Below, in pieces: positions 1 to 8,734 of a stretch of 17,593 nt of DNA; the first letter of the stretch is position 1, and every line of letters starts with the position of its first letter. The DNA lies in contig DASSDH010000106.1 of the NCBI GenBank assembly GCA_035697245.1, positions 1 to 17,593 on the forward strand, read 5' to 3'. The DNA comes from JACVRX01 sp035697245 (lineage in GTDB: Bacteria > Actinomycetota > Actinomycetes > Jiangellales > Jiangellaceae). Below the pieces are notes generated by a model. That model made no database searches and had not been told where the DNA came from. It saw only the letters and a program-made list of their open reading frames with translations. The position numbers and the translations under genes are program-made.

Positions 1-171
1 TTCTTCATCGGAATCGACGGCGGGCTCTTCGACCTTGGTGAGTGGGAGGGATACACGACGGCGTTGGAGATCACCGCGGACCGGCGGGTCGCCGCAGCGG
101 TGGCGTGCAACAGTGACTGGCTGGTGCCGTCGGCAACGGCAACCATCCTCACCCTCATCTGGTCGTCGTGA
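1..171 (+). CDS. C-terminal part of a possible serine hydrolase (beta-lactamase-like), 5' end outside window
   Basis: Frame 1 is open from the first base to a TGA at 169-171 and gives the last 56 residues of a protein. It contains the stretch EGYTTALEITADRR followed by VAAAVACNSDW. A glycine-rich turn, a strand, then 'V-N-S-D' near the C-terminus resembles the end of class C beta-lactamase/CubicO-type serine hydrolases, where the last beta strands carry the HGG-type motif and an 'LTNSD' turn. The catalytic SxxK and YxN motifs would lie upstream and cannot be seen, so the family call is tentative, but the coding call is good. It converges with the VOC gene on the opposite strand, with only 11 bases between the stops and no obvious terminator. 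Confidence 0.5.
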   Translation, partial: FFIGIDGGLFDLGEWEGYTTALEITADRRVAAAVACNSDWLVPSATATILTLIWSS

Positions 172-182
172 CGGCGCCGGTG

Positions 183-566
183 TCAGCTTCCGCTGCCGTA
201 TGGGCGGGTGATGATCTCCAGGAAATGCCCGCTGGGATCTTCCCAATAGACGCCGCGGCCGCCGTCGTTCGTGTTGAACTCACCCGGCCTGCGCTTGCCG
301 GGGTCAGCCCAATACGGCAGGTTTCGGCTTCGAATTCGGTCGAAGATCTCGTCGAACTCGGTTTCACCTACTAGGAACGCGTAGTGCTGCGGGTTGGTCG
401 GGCCGTGGTCGTCGGCGTAGTCGAGGGACACGTCGTTGTCTACCTGCACGACCAGGAACGGACCGTACGGCGTCGGCTCCGGAAGGCCCAGAATCTCGGC
501 GAGAAAGATCGCTGATTCCTGCTTGTCGCGGACGCGGACAATGGTGTGGTTCAGCTGGACTGTCAC
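183..566 (-). CDS. VOC-family protein (glyoxalase/bleomycin-resistance/dioxygenase fold)
   Basis: This 127-residue protein has the usual length and layout of a single-subunit VOC protein made of two beta-alpha-beta-beta-beta modules. The N-terminus MTVQLNHTIVRVRDK supplies the first metal-ligand histidine (H7). QHYAFLV in the middle and GVYWEDPSGHFLEIIT near the end supply the other typical ligand positions. VOC proteins bind a divalent metal and act as isomerases, dioxygenases or antibiotic-binding proteins; the substrate here cannot be read from sequence. The start is GTG at 566, chosen because the residues from there match the usual family N-terminus; the ribosome-binding site is weak. It lies 50 bases downstream of the XdhC-YHS gene on the same strand, so it may be read through from the cox operon, but no functional link is evident. 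Confidence 0.85.
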   Translation of the reverse strand: MTVQLNHTIVRVRDKQESAIFLAEILGLPEPTPYGPFLVVQVDNDVSLDYADDHGPTNPQHYAFLVGETEFDEIFDRIRSRNLPYWADPGKRRPGEFNTNDGGRGVYWEDPSGHFLEIITRPYGSGS

Positions 567-616
567 CAGACCGACGGTACCCGGGCGCCGACTGGCAACG
601 AGGCCGACGTCGCGTA

Positions 617-1560
617 TCAGCGCGACAACGGTCCGTTGCCGGCGAACACCTCCGGGTTAGAGGTAAAGGTCTGCATGCAGCCAGGACTGCAGAAGTGCAG
701 CCGGCGACCGTCGTAGTCGGCATGCCATCGGCTGATCACGATCTCAACGGTCATTCCACACACGGGATCGGTGGCCAGTTCCGACAAAGTTGGCGCGGGT
801 ACAACCGCCGTGACGGGGGAACGGAGCTCGCCCCGAGCGCGCCGCGCCACCAGCTCGGCGAGGATTGCAACCGCTATCTCTCGATGGTCCGTCGCACCAA
901 GGTCGAGCCCGGCCGGCGCCTGCACGCGGGAGAGGTCGGCCTCGGACACACCTCGGTCGCGCAGGTACCCGAGGGTCGATGCGGATCGCTTTCGGGACGC
1001 GACGAGCCCGACGTAACCGGCCGGTGTCCGCAAGGCGGCCTGCAATGCGGTCTCGTCGTCATGTCCTTGGGTCGCCACAACGACGGCTGTCCCGCGATCC
1101 ACCGGCTGGCTGGCCAAATCCTCGGAAGACTCGACGACGACCGCGCGCCAACCGAGCCCACGCGTGAGCGAGGTCAGCGTGTCGACTGCGGGCGACCGAC
1201 CGATCGCGACGACCAGCGGTGTCGGCACAACGGGCTCCAGCGAGACCGCGAGCGCTCCCTCGCTGCCGCATTCCATCGGAACGACGACCACACCCTCGCC
1301 AAAAGCCGCAGCGGCCTCGACGGGCAGCCCGAGAAGAAGGAGTCGAGCTCGACCGTCGTCGAGGGATGTCAGGGCCTCGCGGCGGACCGTCGGCTGGGCG
1401 CAGGCGCCGCCCAACCACCCCCGCATCGTGCCGTCGGCGAGGATGAGCGCCTTGGAACCCAGCTGTCCTGACGACGGTGCCCGCCGCCACACCACCGTCG
1501 CCAGCACAAACGCATCCCCGCGCTCACTGAGTGCGGCGGCTTCTGCCAGGACGGCGTCGG

Positions 1561-1564
<4 letters not shown>
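617..1564 (-). CDS. XdhC/CoxI-family molybdenum-cofactor maturation protein with C-terminal YHS domain
   Basis: This 315-residue protein begins with an XdhC/CoxI domain (about residues 5-90, with G-W-L-G-G-A-C-A-Q at 49-57). An XdhC_C Rossmann-like domain follows (about 112-245, with GYVGLVASRKR at 183-193 and an AP-G-L-D-L-GA motif around 217-224). Residues 266-310 form a YHS domain: DPVCGM at 266-271 and HFCSPGC at 290-296, with conserved cysteines and the terminal NPEVF. XdhC proteins bind Mo cofactor and promote its sulfuration and insertion into xanthine-dehydrogenase-family enzymes. YHS domains are small metal-binding modules often found with copper or heavy-metal proteins. The ATG at 1562-1564 overlaps the coxL stop (ATGA, 4 bp), so the two are translationally coupled and the likely client is CoxL. 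The role of the YHS part is inference. Symbols coxF or coxI could be argued, but orthology cannot be settled here. Confidence 0.9.
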
Positions 1565-3939
<2,375 letters not shown>

Positions 3940-3949
3940 CGTCTTGCCC

Positions 3950-4429
3950 CTATCCGCCGGCCCCGACGGGCTGCCCCTCGCGCGCAGCCGCCTGGATCGC
4001 CTTGACGATGTTGATGTAGCCGGTGCACCGGCACAGGTTGCCGGAGATTGCCCACCGGACTTCATCCTCGGTGGGGTCGGGGTTGGCCTCGAGGAGGCTG
4101 GTGGCGACGAGCATCATCGCCGGCGTGCAGAAACCGCATTGCAGGCCGTGCTCCTGCTTGAAGGCGCGCTGGATCGGACTCAGCTCGCCGTCCTGCCGTA
4201 GCCCCTCGACGGTCGTGATGCTCCGCCCATCGGCCTGAACCGCGAACAGTGTGCAGGATTTCACCGGCTTGCCGTCGAGCAGGACCGTGCACACGCCGCA
4301 GCTCGTGGTGTCGCAGCCGACGTGAGTGCCAGTGAGCCCGAGGTGGGTCCGGATGAAGTCGGCGAGCAATACCCGCGGTTCGACCGCAGCTTGCCGCTCG
4401 GTGCCGTTGACCGTGACGGTGATCTCCAC
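3950..4429 (-). CDS. coxS: Aerobic carbon-monoxide dehydrogenase small subunit (two [2Fe-2S] clusters)
   Basis: This 159-residue protein carries two [2Fe-2S] clusters and relays electrons from the Mo site in CoxL to FAD in CoxM. All eight cluster cysteines are present. The plant-ferredoxin-like cluster uses C39, C44, C47 and C59 (in GCDTTSCGVC and KSC). The C-terminal four-helix cluster uses C98, C101, C133 and C135 (QCGFCTP and NLCRCTGY). The start is GTG at 4427-4429, giving the usual VEITVTVNG N-terminus; a GAGGAG ribosome-binding site lies about 7 bases upstream and overlaps the coxM stop region. The minus-strand frame extends up to 4924, but that extension is only a shadow of coxM. It sits 11 bases after coxM and 10 bases before coxL. 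Confidence 0.96.
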   Translation of the reverse strand: MEITVTVNGTERQAAVEPRVLLADFIRTHLGLTGTHVGCDTTSCGVCTVLLDGKPVKSCTLFAVQADGRSITTVEGLRQDGELSPIQRAFKQEHGLQCGFCTPAMMLVATSLLEANPDPTEDEVRWAISGNLCRCTGYINIVKAIQAAAREGQPVGAGG

Positions 4430-4440
4430 TGGGCTGCTCC

Positions 4441-5316
4441 TCACGCGCTTCGGGCGAGTTCGACGGCTTGGGCCAGTCCCCGGCGTACGAACGTCCTCAC
4501 GACGGCTCGCTTGTACTCGGCTGAGCCCCTGACGTCGGTGCGAGGATCTGCCGCCGTCGCGGCAGCATGTGCCGCCTCGGCGTACAGCTCGTTGCTCGGA
4601 GACTCGCGGACGAGCATCTGCTCGGCTTCGGCAGCCCTGATGTTCTTCGGCCCGACGGCAGTCAGTGCGATGCCCGCCTGAGTTATGTGGCCGGCGTCCG
4701 TGTCGAGCTGCAGATGCACAGCGACGCCTACCGTGGCGTAGTCCCCCACCTTTCGCTCGAGCTTGAGATATGTGCCGCCTGCAGGTCCGTCGTACCTCGG
4801 GACGTGGATCTCCGTGAGCAGCTCGTCGGGCTCCACCGCACTGGTAAACAAGTCGACGAAGAAGTCGTCCGCGGCGATCGCGCGCTCGCCGCCCGCACGA
4901 CGCACGACCATCGTGGCGCGACATGCCAGCATCACCGAGCCCCAGTCACCCTGCGGGTCCGCGTGCGCTAGTGAGCCACCGACGGTACCGACGTTGCGGA
5001 CCAGGGGATCGGAGATCCACGGCGCGGCCGCTGCCATGGTGCGGTTCTCTGCCTTGACGACATCAGAATTGGCGATGGCGTTGTGCCGAGCCATGGCGCC
5101 GACCCGCAGGAGGCCGTCGACGACCTCGATTGGGTCGAGACCGGGCACTCGGTTGATGTCCACGAGCTTCTCCGGCGTCGCCAGGCGCAGCTTCATCAAC
5201 GGGATCAGGCTTTGGCCGCCGGCCAGGACTTTGACGTCCTCACCCCCGTCAGCCAAGATCGCGAGCGTCTCCTCGACACTGGTCGGTGCGACGTAGTCGA
5301 AGGCCGTTGGGTACAT
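4441..5316 (-). CDS. coxM: Aerobic carbon-monoxide dehydrogenase medium subunit (FAD-binding)
   Basis: This 291-residue flavoprotein subunit accepts electrons from the CoxS clusters and donates them to the quinone pool. FAD-binding motifs are AGGQS at residues 32-36 and TVGG at 111-114, at the same spacing as the well-studied Oligotropha CoxM (AGGHS and TIGG). SLAHADPQGDW follows, and a C-terminal CO-dehydrogenase flavoprotein domain covers about 180-285. The start is ATG at 5314-5316, preceded by TGGAGG 4-5 bases upstream. The frame stays open to 5502, but the extra residues have no family character and run into the upstream gene. It is the first gene of the coxMSL operon, 139 bases after the aminotransferase stop. 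I could not identify a convincing promoter in that gap, so the operon may have its own promoter or be partly read through. Confidence 0.95.
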   Translation of the reverse strand: MYPTAFDYVAPTSVEETLAILADGGEDVKVLAGGQSLIPLMKLRLATPEKLVDINRVPGLDPIEVVDGLLRVGAMARHNAIANSDVVKAENRTMAAAAPWISDPLVRNVGTVGGSLAHADPQGDWGSVMLACRATMVVRRAGGERAIAADDFFVDLFTSAVEPDELLTEIHVPRYDGPAGGTYLKLERKVGDYATVGVAVHLQLDTDAGHITQAGIALTAVGPKNIRAAEAEQMLVRESPSNELYAEAAHAAATAADPRTDVRGSAEYKRAVVRTFVRRGLAQAVELARSA

Positions 5317-5455
5317 GGCGCCTCCAGCAGGAACACAAATCCCCCGTCGGCGAACTCGAATCAGCGTACGCCAGGTAGTTGCGATGAGGAATATCTCGCT
5401 GAGGTTGCCGCCCGGTTCTTGTCTGCTATTGGCACGCTGAAACCTGTCGAGTGGT

Positions 5456-6700
5456 TCAACGTGAAGCCCGGGCGGCACGCGAACGGAGACCGTCGACCGC
5501 ATCGAGCAGACGGTCGACGTCGCTTCTGTCGTTGTAATGCACGAGGCCTGCGCGGACGCCGCCGCCGGAGTCCCGGACGCCGAGTAAACCCGTCAGCTCC
5601 CACGCATACATGTGCCCGTTCCATACGTTGATCCGAGCCCGTGCGCAATGCTCTGCCACCGCCGCCGGGTCGTGCCCTCGTATCCGGAAGAATTCCGTCG
5701 CGGTGCGGCGCACCGGTGATGCGAGGAGCTCGACGTGGTCCATGGCGGCCAGCCCGTCGTGTAGATAAGAGAACAAGTCGAGCTCGTAGGCCGCAACCGC
5801 GGTCATCGACGTCACGACGCGGGCTCGCCGCGATGCGTTCGAGTACGCGTTGCCGGCCAGTCCCGCAAGGTGGTCGACCGCTGCCGTGACTCCCGCGAAG
5901 TCGGCGAATGGTGACGTTCCTGTTTCGAATCGCCACGGGACTTCGTCAGGTGACGGCGCAAGCTTGTCTGGCCGAAGTGGCGCCCAGAACGCCGGGTCGG
6001 CGATCATCGCGCCGATATGCGGCCCGGACCACTTGTATGCCGACGTCAGCCACACGTCCGCGCCAAGCGCGACCATGTCGATGGGTATATGCGGGGTTGC
6101 ATGCACGCCGTCCACCACGATGGTGGCGCCGACGGCGTGGGCGCGCTTGGCGATTGCGGCCACATCGGGGATCGAGCCGGTCAGGTTGCTCGCAGCCGTG
6201 ACGGCCACCAGACGGGTGCGCTCGCCTACAACACCGTCATACGCTTCTGGCTCGAGATCCGTCGACGGCAGCTGTGGTTCGACCCAGCGAACGGCGGCAT
6301 TGACTCGTTCGGCCCAGATCAGCCATGGACGGACGTTCGCGTCGTGGTCGAGCCGCGAAATGACGACTTCGTCCCCCGTCCGCCAGGTTGCCGACAACGC
6401 CTGCGCCAAGCGGAAGTTCAGGCTTGTCGCGTTCGGCCCGAGGACGACACCGTGCGAGTCCACCGCGCCGACCAGATCAGCTATTGCTGAGCGTGCTTCG
6501 GCCACGTAGCGGTCGGACCGGACGCTCGCGGCGAAGGCGCCGCCGTGATTGCCGATCCCCGACCGGTAGGCCCTGGCGGTCGCCTCGATCACCGCGTTCG
6601 GCACCTGGGTGCCGGCCGCTCCATCCAGGTAGGCCCAACCGTCGGACAGAGCCGGGTAGTGCGCTCGGACCGCGGCGACGTCGAAGGTCTCGATGCTCAC
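5456..6700 (-). CDS. Class V aminotransferase, cysteine-desulfurase-like (VC1184 type)
   Basis: This 414-residue PLP enzyme belongs to the NifS/SufS fold. YLDGAAGTQVP near residue 24 begins the substrate pocket, VVDGVHATPH (195-204) holds the PLP-stacking Asp/His region, and TSAYKWSGPH (219-228) carries the Schiff-base lysine K223. The C-terminal WNGHMYAWEL and GVRAGLVHYN match the 'cysteine desulfurase-like, VC1184' subfamily rather than IscS or SufS. Only one cysteine is present (C352), and the loop where SufS enzymes carry the sulfur-accepting cysteine reads NVWNGHMY, so classical desulfurase activity is doubtful. The GTG start at 6698-6700 overlaps the TfoX-gene stop (GTGA, 4 bp), so these two genes are coupled. 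It lies directly upstream of coxM on the same strand; a role in sulfur supply to the Mo cofactor is only a hypothesis. Confidence 0.88.
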   Translation of the reverse strand: MSIETFDVAAVRAHYPALSDGWAYLDGAAGTQVPNAVIEATARAYRSGIGNHGGAFAASVRSDRYVAEARSAIADLVGAVDSHGVVLGPNATSLNFRLAQALSATWRTGDEVVISRLDHDANVRPWLIWAERVNAAVRWVEPQLPSTDLEPEAYDGVVGERTRLVAVTAASNLTGSIPDVAAIAKRAHAVGATIVVDGVHATPHIPIDMVALGADVWLTSAYKWSGPHIGAMIADPAFWAPLRPDKLAPSPDEVPWRFETGTSPFADFAGVTAAVDHLAGLAGNAYSNASRRARVVTSMTAVAAYELDLFSYLHDGLAAMDHVELLASPVRRTATEFFRIRGHDPAAVAEHCARARINVWNGHMYAWELTGLLGVRDSGGGVRAGLVHYNDRSDVDRLLDAVDGLRSRAARASR

Positions 6701-7062
6701 CTGGCCTTTGGCTTCCTCGGCTTGGACGCCTTCGGCGGCAGGGTAGCGACGTAGGCCAGCGCCCGCTCCGCCCAGCCACCGCCCTTCGCTGGATCGTCCC
6801 GCCACGACGACGGCAAGCTGATGTAGCCACCCATGGGCCGCTCGGCGGGCCCGAACGGCCCGCCACCGGCTGCCAACAACTGCTCTCGGTCGGTGGTGGA
6901 AAGCTTGACGCCAACGTCGGATCCGAACAGTCCGGCGAACATGTTGCCGTTCACGAATCCCGCGATGTTGCCGAACATCGGCTTGATCTCGACCCGAGGA
7001 TCCGGCGGCATGATCGACCGAAAGTATTCCTTGTCCTCTTCGGTCGGCTTCGGTACTTGCAT
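6697..7062 (-). CDS. TfoX N-terminal-domain protein
   Basis: This 121-residue protein has the compact TfoX_N fold: a helix (EEDKEYFRSIM), then VEIKPMFGNIAGFVNGNMFAGLFGSDVGVKLS, the M-F-G plus beta-meander signature, then a helix-rich end (WAERALAYVATLP) and a basic tail (KASKPRKPKAR). TfoX (Sxy) regulates competence in gamma-proteobacteria; stand-alone TfoX_N proteins in actinobacteria have no established role. The start is ATG at 7060-7062, chosen over the more upstream ATG at 7164 because an AGGAGG-like site precedes it at normal distance and the extra upstream residues look non-coding. It is coupled to the aminotransferase by a 4 bp overlap. Confidence 0.88.
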   Translation of the reverse strand: MQVPKPTEEDKEYFRSIMPPDPRVEIKPMFGNIAGFVNGNMFAGLFGSDVGVKLSTTDREQLLAAGGGPFGPAERPMGGYISLPSSWRDDPAKGGGWAERALAYVATLPPKASKPRKPKAR

Positions 7063-7209
7063 GGCGGTCCTCCTCGTCACTCTCCCGACGGCCACCACTG
7101 CGTAGACGGTAGCGCCGGGTACAGACCTTCGGCTGCTGTTCGTGGCGAGACGGTGGGGGCACACGTCATAGCCGAGCAGCGACCCCAGTTACCTTCCGCC
7201 CGTTGGGAA

Positions 7210-7291
7210 TGACCACGTTCAGCAGGCTTACCCGTACATCACCAGGCCTGCAAGCCTGGTGATGTATAGGCACGGGTGGTGAACGTGGTCA
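7210..7291. repeat. 82-bp nested inverted repeat (large hairpin or cruciform-forming dyad)
   Basis: The outer arms are perfect 12-mers: TGACCACGTTCA at 7210-7221 and TGAACGTGGTCA at 7280-7291. The inner arms are perfect 13-mers: TACATCACCAGGC at 7235-7247 and GCCTGGTGATGTA at 7254-7266, around a 6-base loop. Between them ACCCG (7230-7234) can pair with CGGGT (7273-7277), with unpaired bases on both sides. There is no T-run after either end, so a classical intrinsic terminator is not obvious. Alternatives are a relic of a small palindromic or MITE-like element with terminal inverted repeats, or a terminator-like hairpin for the decayed minus-strand gene whose stop codon touches its edge. Confidence 0.8.
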
Positions 7292-7480
7292 ACTTCGAGG
7301 GGTGACTACGGCACCTGGTTGGGCGAGCCATGACGGGATCCGGTCGGGGGCGAAGCGCTGATAGTGGGCAAACAGCCGACGCGCAGACTACCCAGTCGTC
7401 GGTAAGCAGCGGCGGGCCGAACGACCCGTTGTCGATGTCGGTGACGTAGCGAATTGCTTGTCGGTCGCGCCGTGAACGTT
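7289..7480 (-). pseudogene. Possible frameshifted relic of a coding sequence
   Basis: On the minus strand, one frame ends at a TGA at 7289-7291 with a plausible protein C-terminus of about 32 residues (RRLFAHYQRFAPDRIPSWLA, then QPGAVVTPRS). It is closed upstream by TAG at 7388-7390. A different frame just upstream reads plausibly as IRYVTDIDNGSFGPPLLTDD with W-V-V next. Joining the two frames would need one indel near 7388. No start codon, ribosome-binding site or family match could be assigned. The call rests only on protein-like residue composition and on its ending at the edge of the large dyad, so it is weak. Confidence 0.25.
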
Positions 7481-7523
7481 GTTGTTGCGAAGGGGCACCG
7501 TTTGGCCTTGCCGTTGGAGATGG

Positions 7524-8069
7524 CTACCAGCGGTGGGCGACGTCGATGACGATGCGGCTGCCGGAGCCCGGTCCGTCGAGGGTGAAGACGCGGAAAGGCA
7601 GGCGGGCTCGGACGCCGAGGCCAAGTGTGGTCACACCTTCATAGGTGCCGGCGAAGGCGACCTGGCGGAACGTGCGCCAGCCGGCGACAGTTACGACCTC
7701 GTTCCGGTTCGCCGGGCGGAACGTCGGGTTGTAGTTCGCGTCGTGCGCGGGGGCCAGCAGCATGATCTGGAGTTTTGCACCACCACGTAACGGAATCACC
7801 GCGCCGGAGCCGTCGGAGGTGATGGCCGGGACGTACTCGACCCGGTAGCCGTCGGCCTTCCCGCGGAGATCCAGGACGAGTCGGTCGAAGCACTGATGCC
7901 GACCTGCCCGAACGTTGACGAGCGGAGCCTGGCTCATCTCGTCGTGGCTCTCGGGAAGCGAGCCCCAGCGGATTCCGCAGGACGGTTCGGGCGCGGCCAT
8001 GGCCGGCGACACCAATCCGATTGTCAATGCCGCCGACATGGCCGCCAGCATTGCGAACCACTTGCGCAT
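7524..8069 (-). CDS. Secreted AMIN-like-domain protein
   Basis: This 181-residue protein starts with a clear Sec signal peptide: MRKW, a hydrophobic core, then an AMA-A type cleavage site near residue 25. The mature part begins with SCGIRWGSLPES and continues with the AMIN-like layout seen in actinobacterial exported proteins: RAGRHQCFDRLVLDLRG, YRVEYVPAI, a central APAHD segment, WRTFRQVAFAGTYEGVTTLGLGVRARLPFRVFTLDG and a final SRIVIDVAHRW. Two cysteines in the mature part could form a disulfide. AMIN-like domains are thought to act at the cell envelope, but the exact function is unknown. ATG at 8067-8069 is chosen because TGGAGGGCGAG lies just upstream and it places the signal peptide at the N-terminus; an in-frame extension to 8204 has no signal character. 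Confidence 0.82.
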   Translation of the reverse strand: MRKWFAMLAAMSAALTIGLVSPAMAAPEPSCGIRWGSLPESHDEMSQAPLVNVRAGRHQCFDRLVLDLRGKADGYRVEYVPAITSDGSGAVIPLRGGAKLQIMLLAPAHDANYNPTFRPANRNEVVTVAGWRTFRQVAFAGTYEGVTTLGLGVRARLPFRVFTLDGPGSGSRIVIDVAHRW

Positions 8070-8306
8070 CTCGCCCTCCAACCCTGGCGCCCATCTGGCA
8101 TGAGGAAGACGCCGTGCGGCCGACGCCGGTTTACGCCTGGGGGCGGTCGAGTAGGGCGAGCTTGGCGCGCATCGCAAGCCCCCGGATAAGCAGCGGGATC
8201 CCAAATCTGAGGCGTCGGACCGCCCATCTAAGGGGTCGCACCCGATGGCACACAGCCTGCCTTGGCGCAGCGTGGAAGCACCACACCGACGCCCGAGGAG
8301 GCCGTC

Positions 8307-8537
8307 ATGAACCGCAGTCAGCTACTCGCCCGCTGCTCCGCAGCGGCCGCAGCAGCCACCATCATCGCCGGACTGTCGGCCATTCCGGCCGCCGCCCGGC
8401 CCCACCCTGGAGAGTCGATCGTTCCCCGGTTCGACGAGCGGAACTGCCTGCTCAGCCGGATCGACACCCAGCTGGTCCGGTGCGACAACCTCACTGGTGC
8501 CGGCGTTCCGGCGCCGGTTGGGGTGCCCGCACTCTGA
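8307..8537 (+). CDS. Small secreted two-cysteine peptide of unknown function
   Basis: The gene encodes 76 residues. ATG at 8307 is preceded by GAGGAGG at 8296-8302, an excellent ribosome-binding site, so this start is preferred over the in-frame one at 8262. Residues 1-30 form a signal peptide with an alanine-rich core ending IPAAA, probably cleaved before RPHPGES. The mature peptide (about 46 residues) contains just two cysteines, C47 and C59, in the stretch NCLLSRIDTQLVRC, then DNLTGAG and a Pro/Val-rich end. That pattern suggests a secreted peptide with one disulfide loop. I do not recognise the family. A 14-bp hairpin follows 13 bases after the stop, suggesting a single-gene transcript. 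Confidence 0.72.
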   Translation: MNRSQLLARCSAAAAAATIIAGLSAIPAAARPHPGESIVPRFDERNCLLSRIDTQLVRCDNLTGAGVPAPVGVPAL

Positions 8538-8550
8538 CCCGAGCAGTACA

Positions 8551-8589
8551 ACGCTGGGCCTCCGCGGCCGGTCCCCGGAGGCCCAGCGT
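8551..8589 (+). terminator. Strong GC-rich hairpin, probable transcription terminator
   Basis: ACGCTGGGCCTCCG at 8551-8564 is perfectly complementary to CGGAGGCCCAGCGT at 8576-8589, giving a 14-bp stem with an 11-base loop. It begins 13 bases after the stop of the small secreted-peptide gene. No long T-run follows, which is common for high-GC actinobacterial terminators. It may also insulate the hydrolase stub that starts at 8609. Confidence 0.7.
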
Positions 8590-8608
8590 CGTCATCTCGG
8601 GAGGGCCC

Positions 8609-8734
8609 ATGGAGAAGGCGAGATCGGCGGACGGAACGACCATCGCGTACGACGGGTGGGGGAGTGGCCGGCTGGGAGATGGTCAGCTGATCTGGATCAG
8701 TCCCAGGGGCTTGCCGTATCGAAGGTGGCGGTGA
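8609..8734 (+). pseudogene. 5' stub of an alpha/beta-hydrolase gene
   Basis: A 41-codon frame starts at ATG 8609 after a good site (GGGAGG at 8599-8604) and reads MEKARSADGTTIAYDGWGSG for its first 20 residues. That is the typical N-terminus of a stand-alone alpha/beta hydrolase, where a 'GxG-P-x-V/L-hydrophobic strand' should come next. Here the frame instead becomes unrelated sequence (QLIWISPRGLPYRRWR) and stops at 8734. The rest of the roughly 250-residue enzyme is missing. The end of the frame overlaps the 3' end of the anti-sigma gene on the other strand (8697-8734). The simplest reading is a gene truncated by deletion or recombination; a short expressed peptide cannot be excluded because the start site is intact. 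Confidence 0.6.

Larger units (their letters stand above)
7063..7523. other. Gene-poor intergenic region of 461 bases
   Basis: No intact gene was found. The left third (7063-7209) is the upstream region of the TfoX gene and shows the AGGAGG-type ribosome-binding site but no promoter I can defend. The middle holds the large dyad listed separately (7210-7291). The right part (7289-7480) shows protein-like character on the minus strand in two different frames interrupted by a stop, read here as a decayed gene. Confidence 0.6.

Noticed and set aside
695..1471. Long plus-strand open frame of 258 codons opposite the XdhC-YHS gene
   Set aside because: It is a GC-rich antisense shadow: the minus-strand protein has clear XdhC and YHS motifs, while this one has Arg/Gly-rich low-information sequence and no ribosome-binding site.
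3940..4065. Longer coxL with 42 extra N-terminal residues
   Set aside because: The extension lies inside coxS, is low-complexity, and would make CoxL longer than its family; ATG at 3939 sits right after the coxS stop.
5317..5455. Promoter for coxM (a TCGACA / TAGCAG-like pair)
   Set aside because: The match to any consensus is too weak and spacing uncertain in high-GC DNA; not reported as a feature.
6701..7162. Longer aminotransferase frame reaching 7162 (568 codons)
   Set aside because: The extra part is the TfoX gene in another frame; the GTG at 6700 gives the family N-terminus and a 4-bp coupling overlap.
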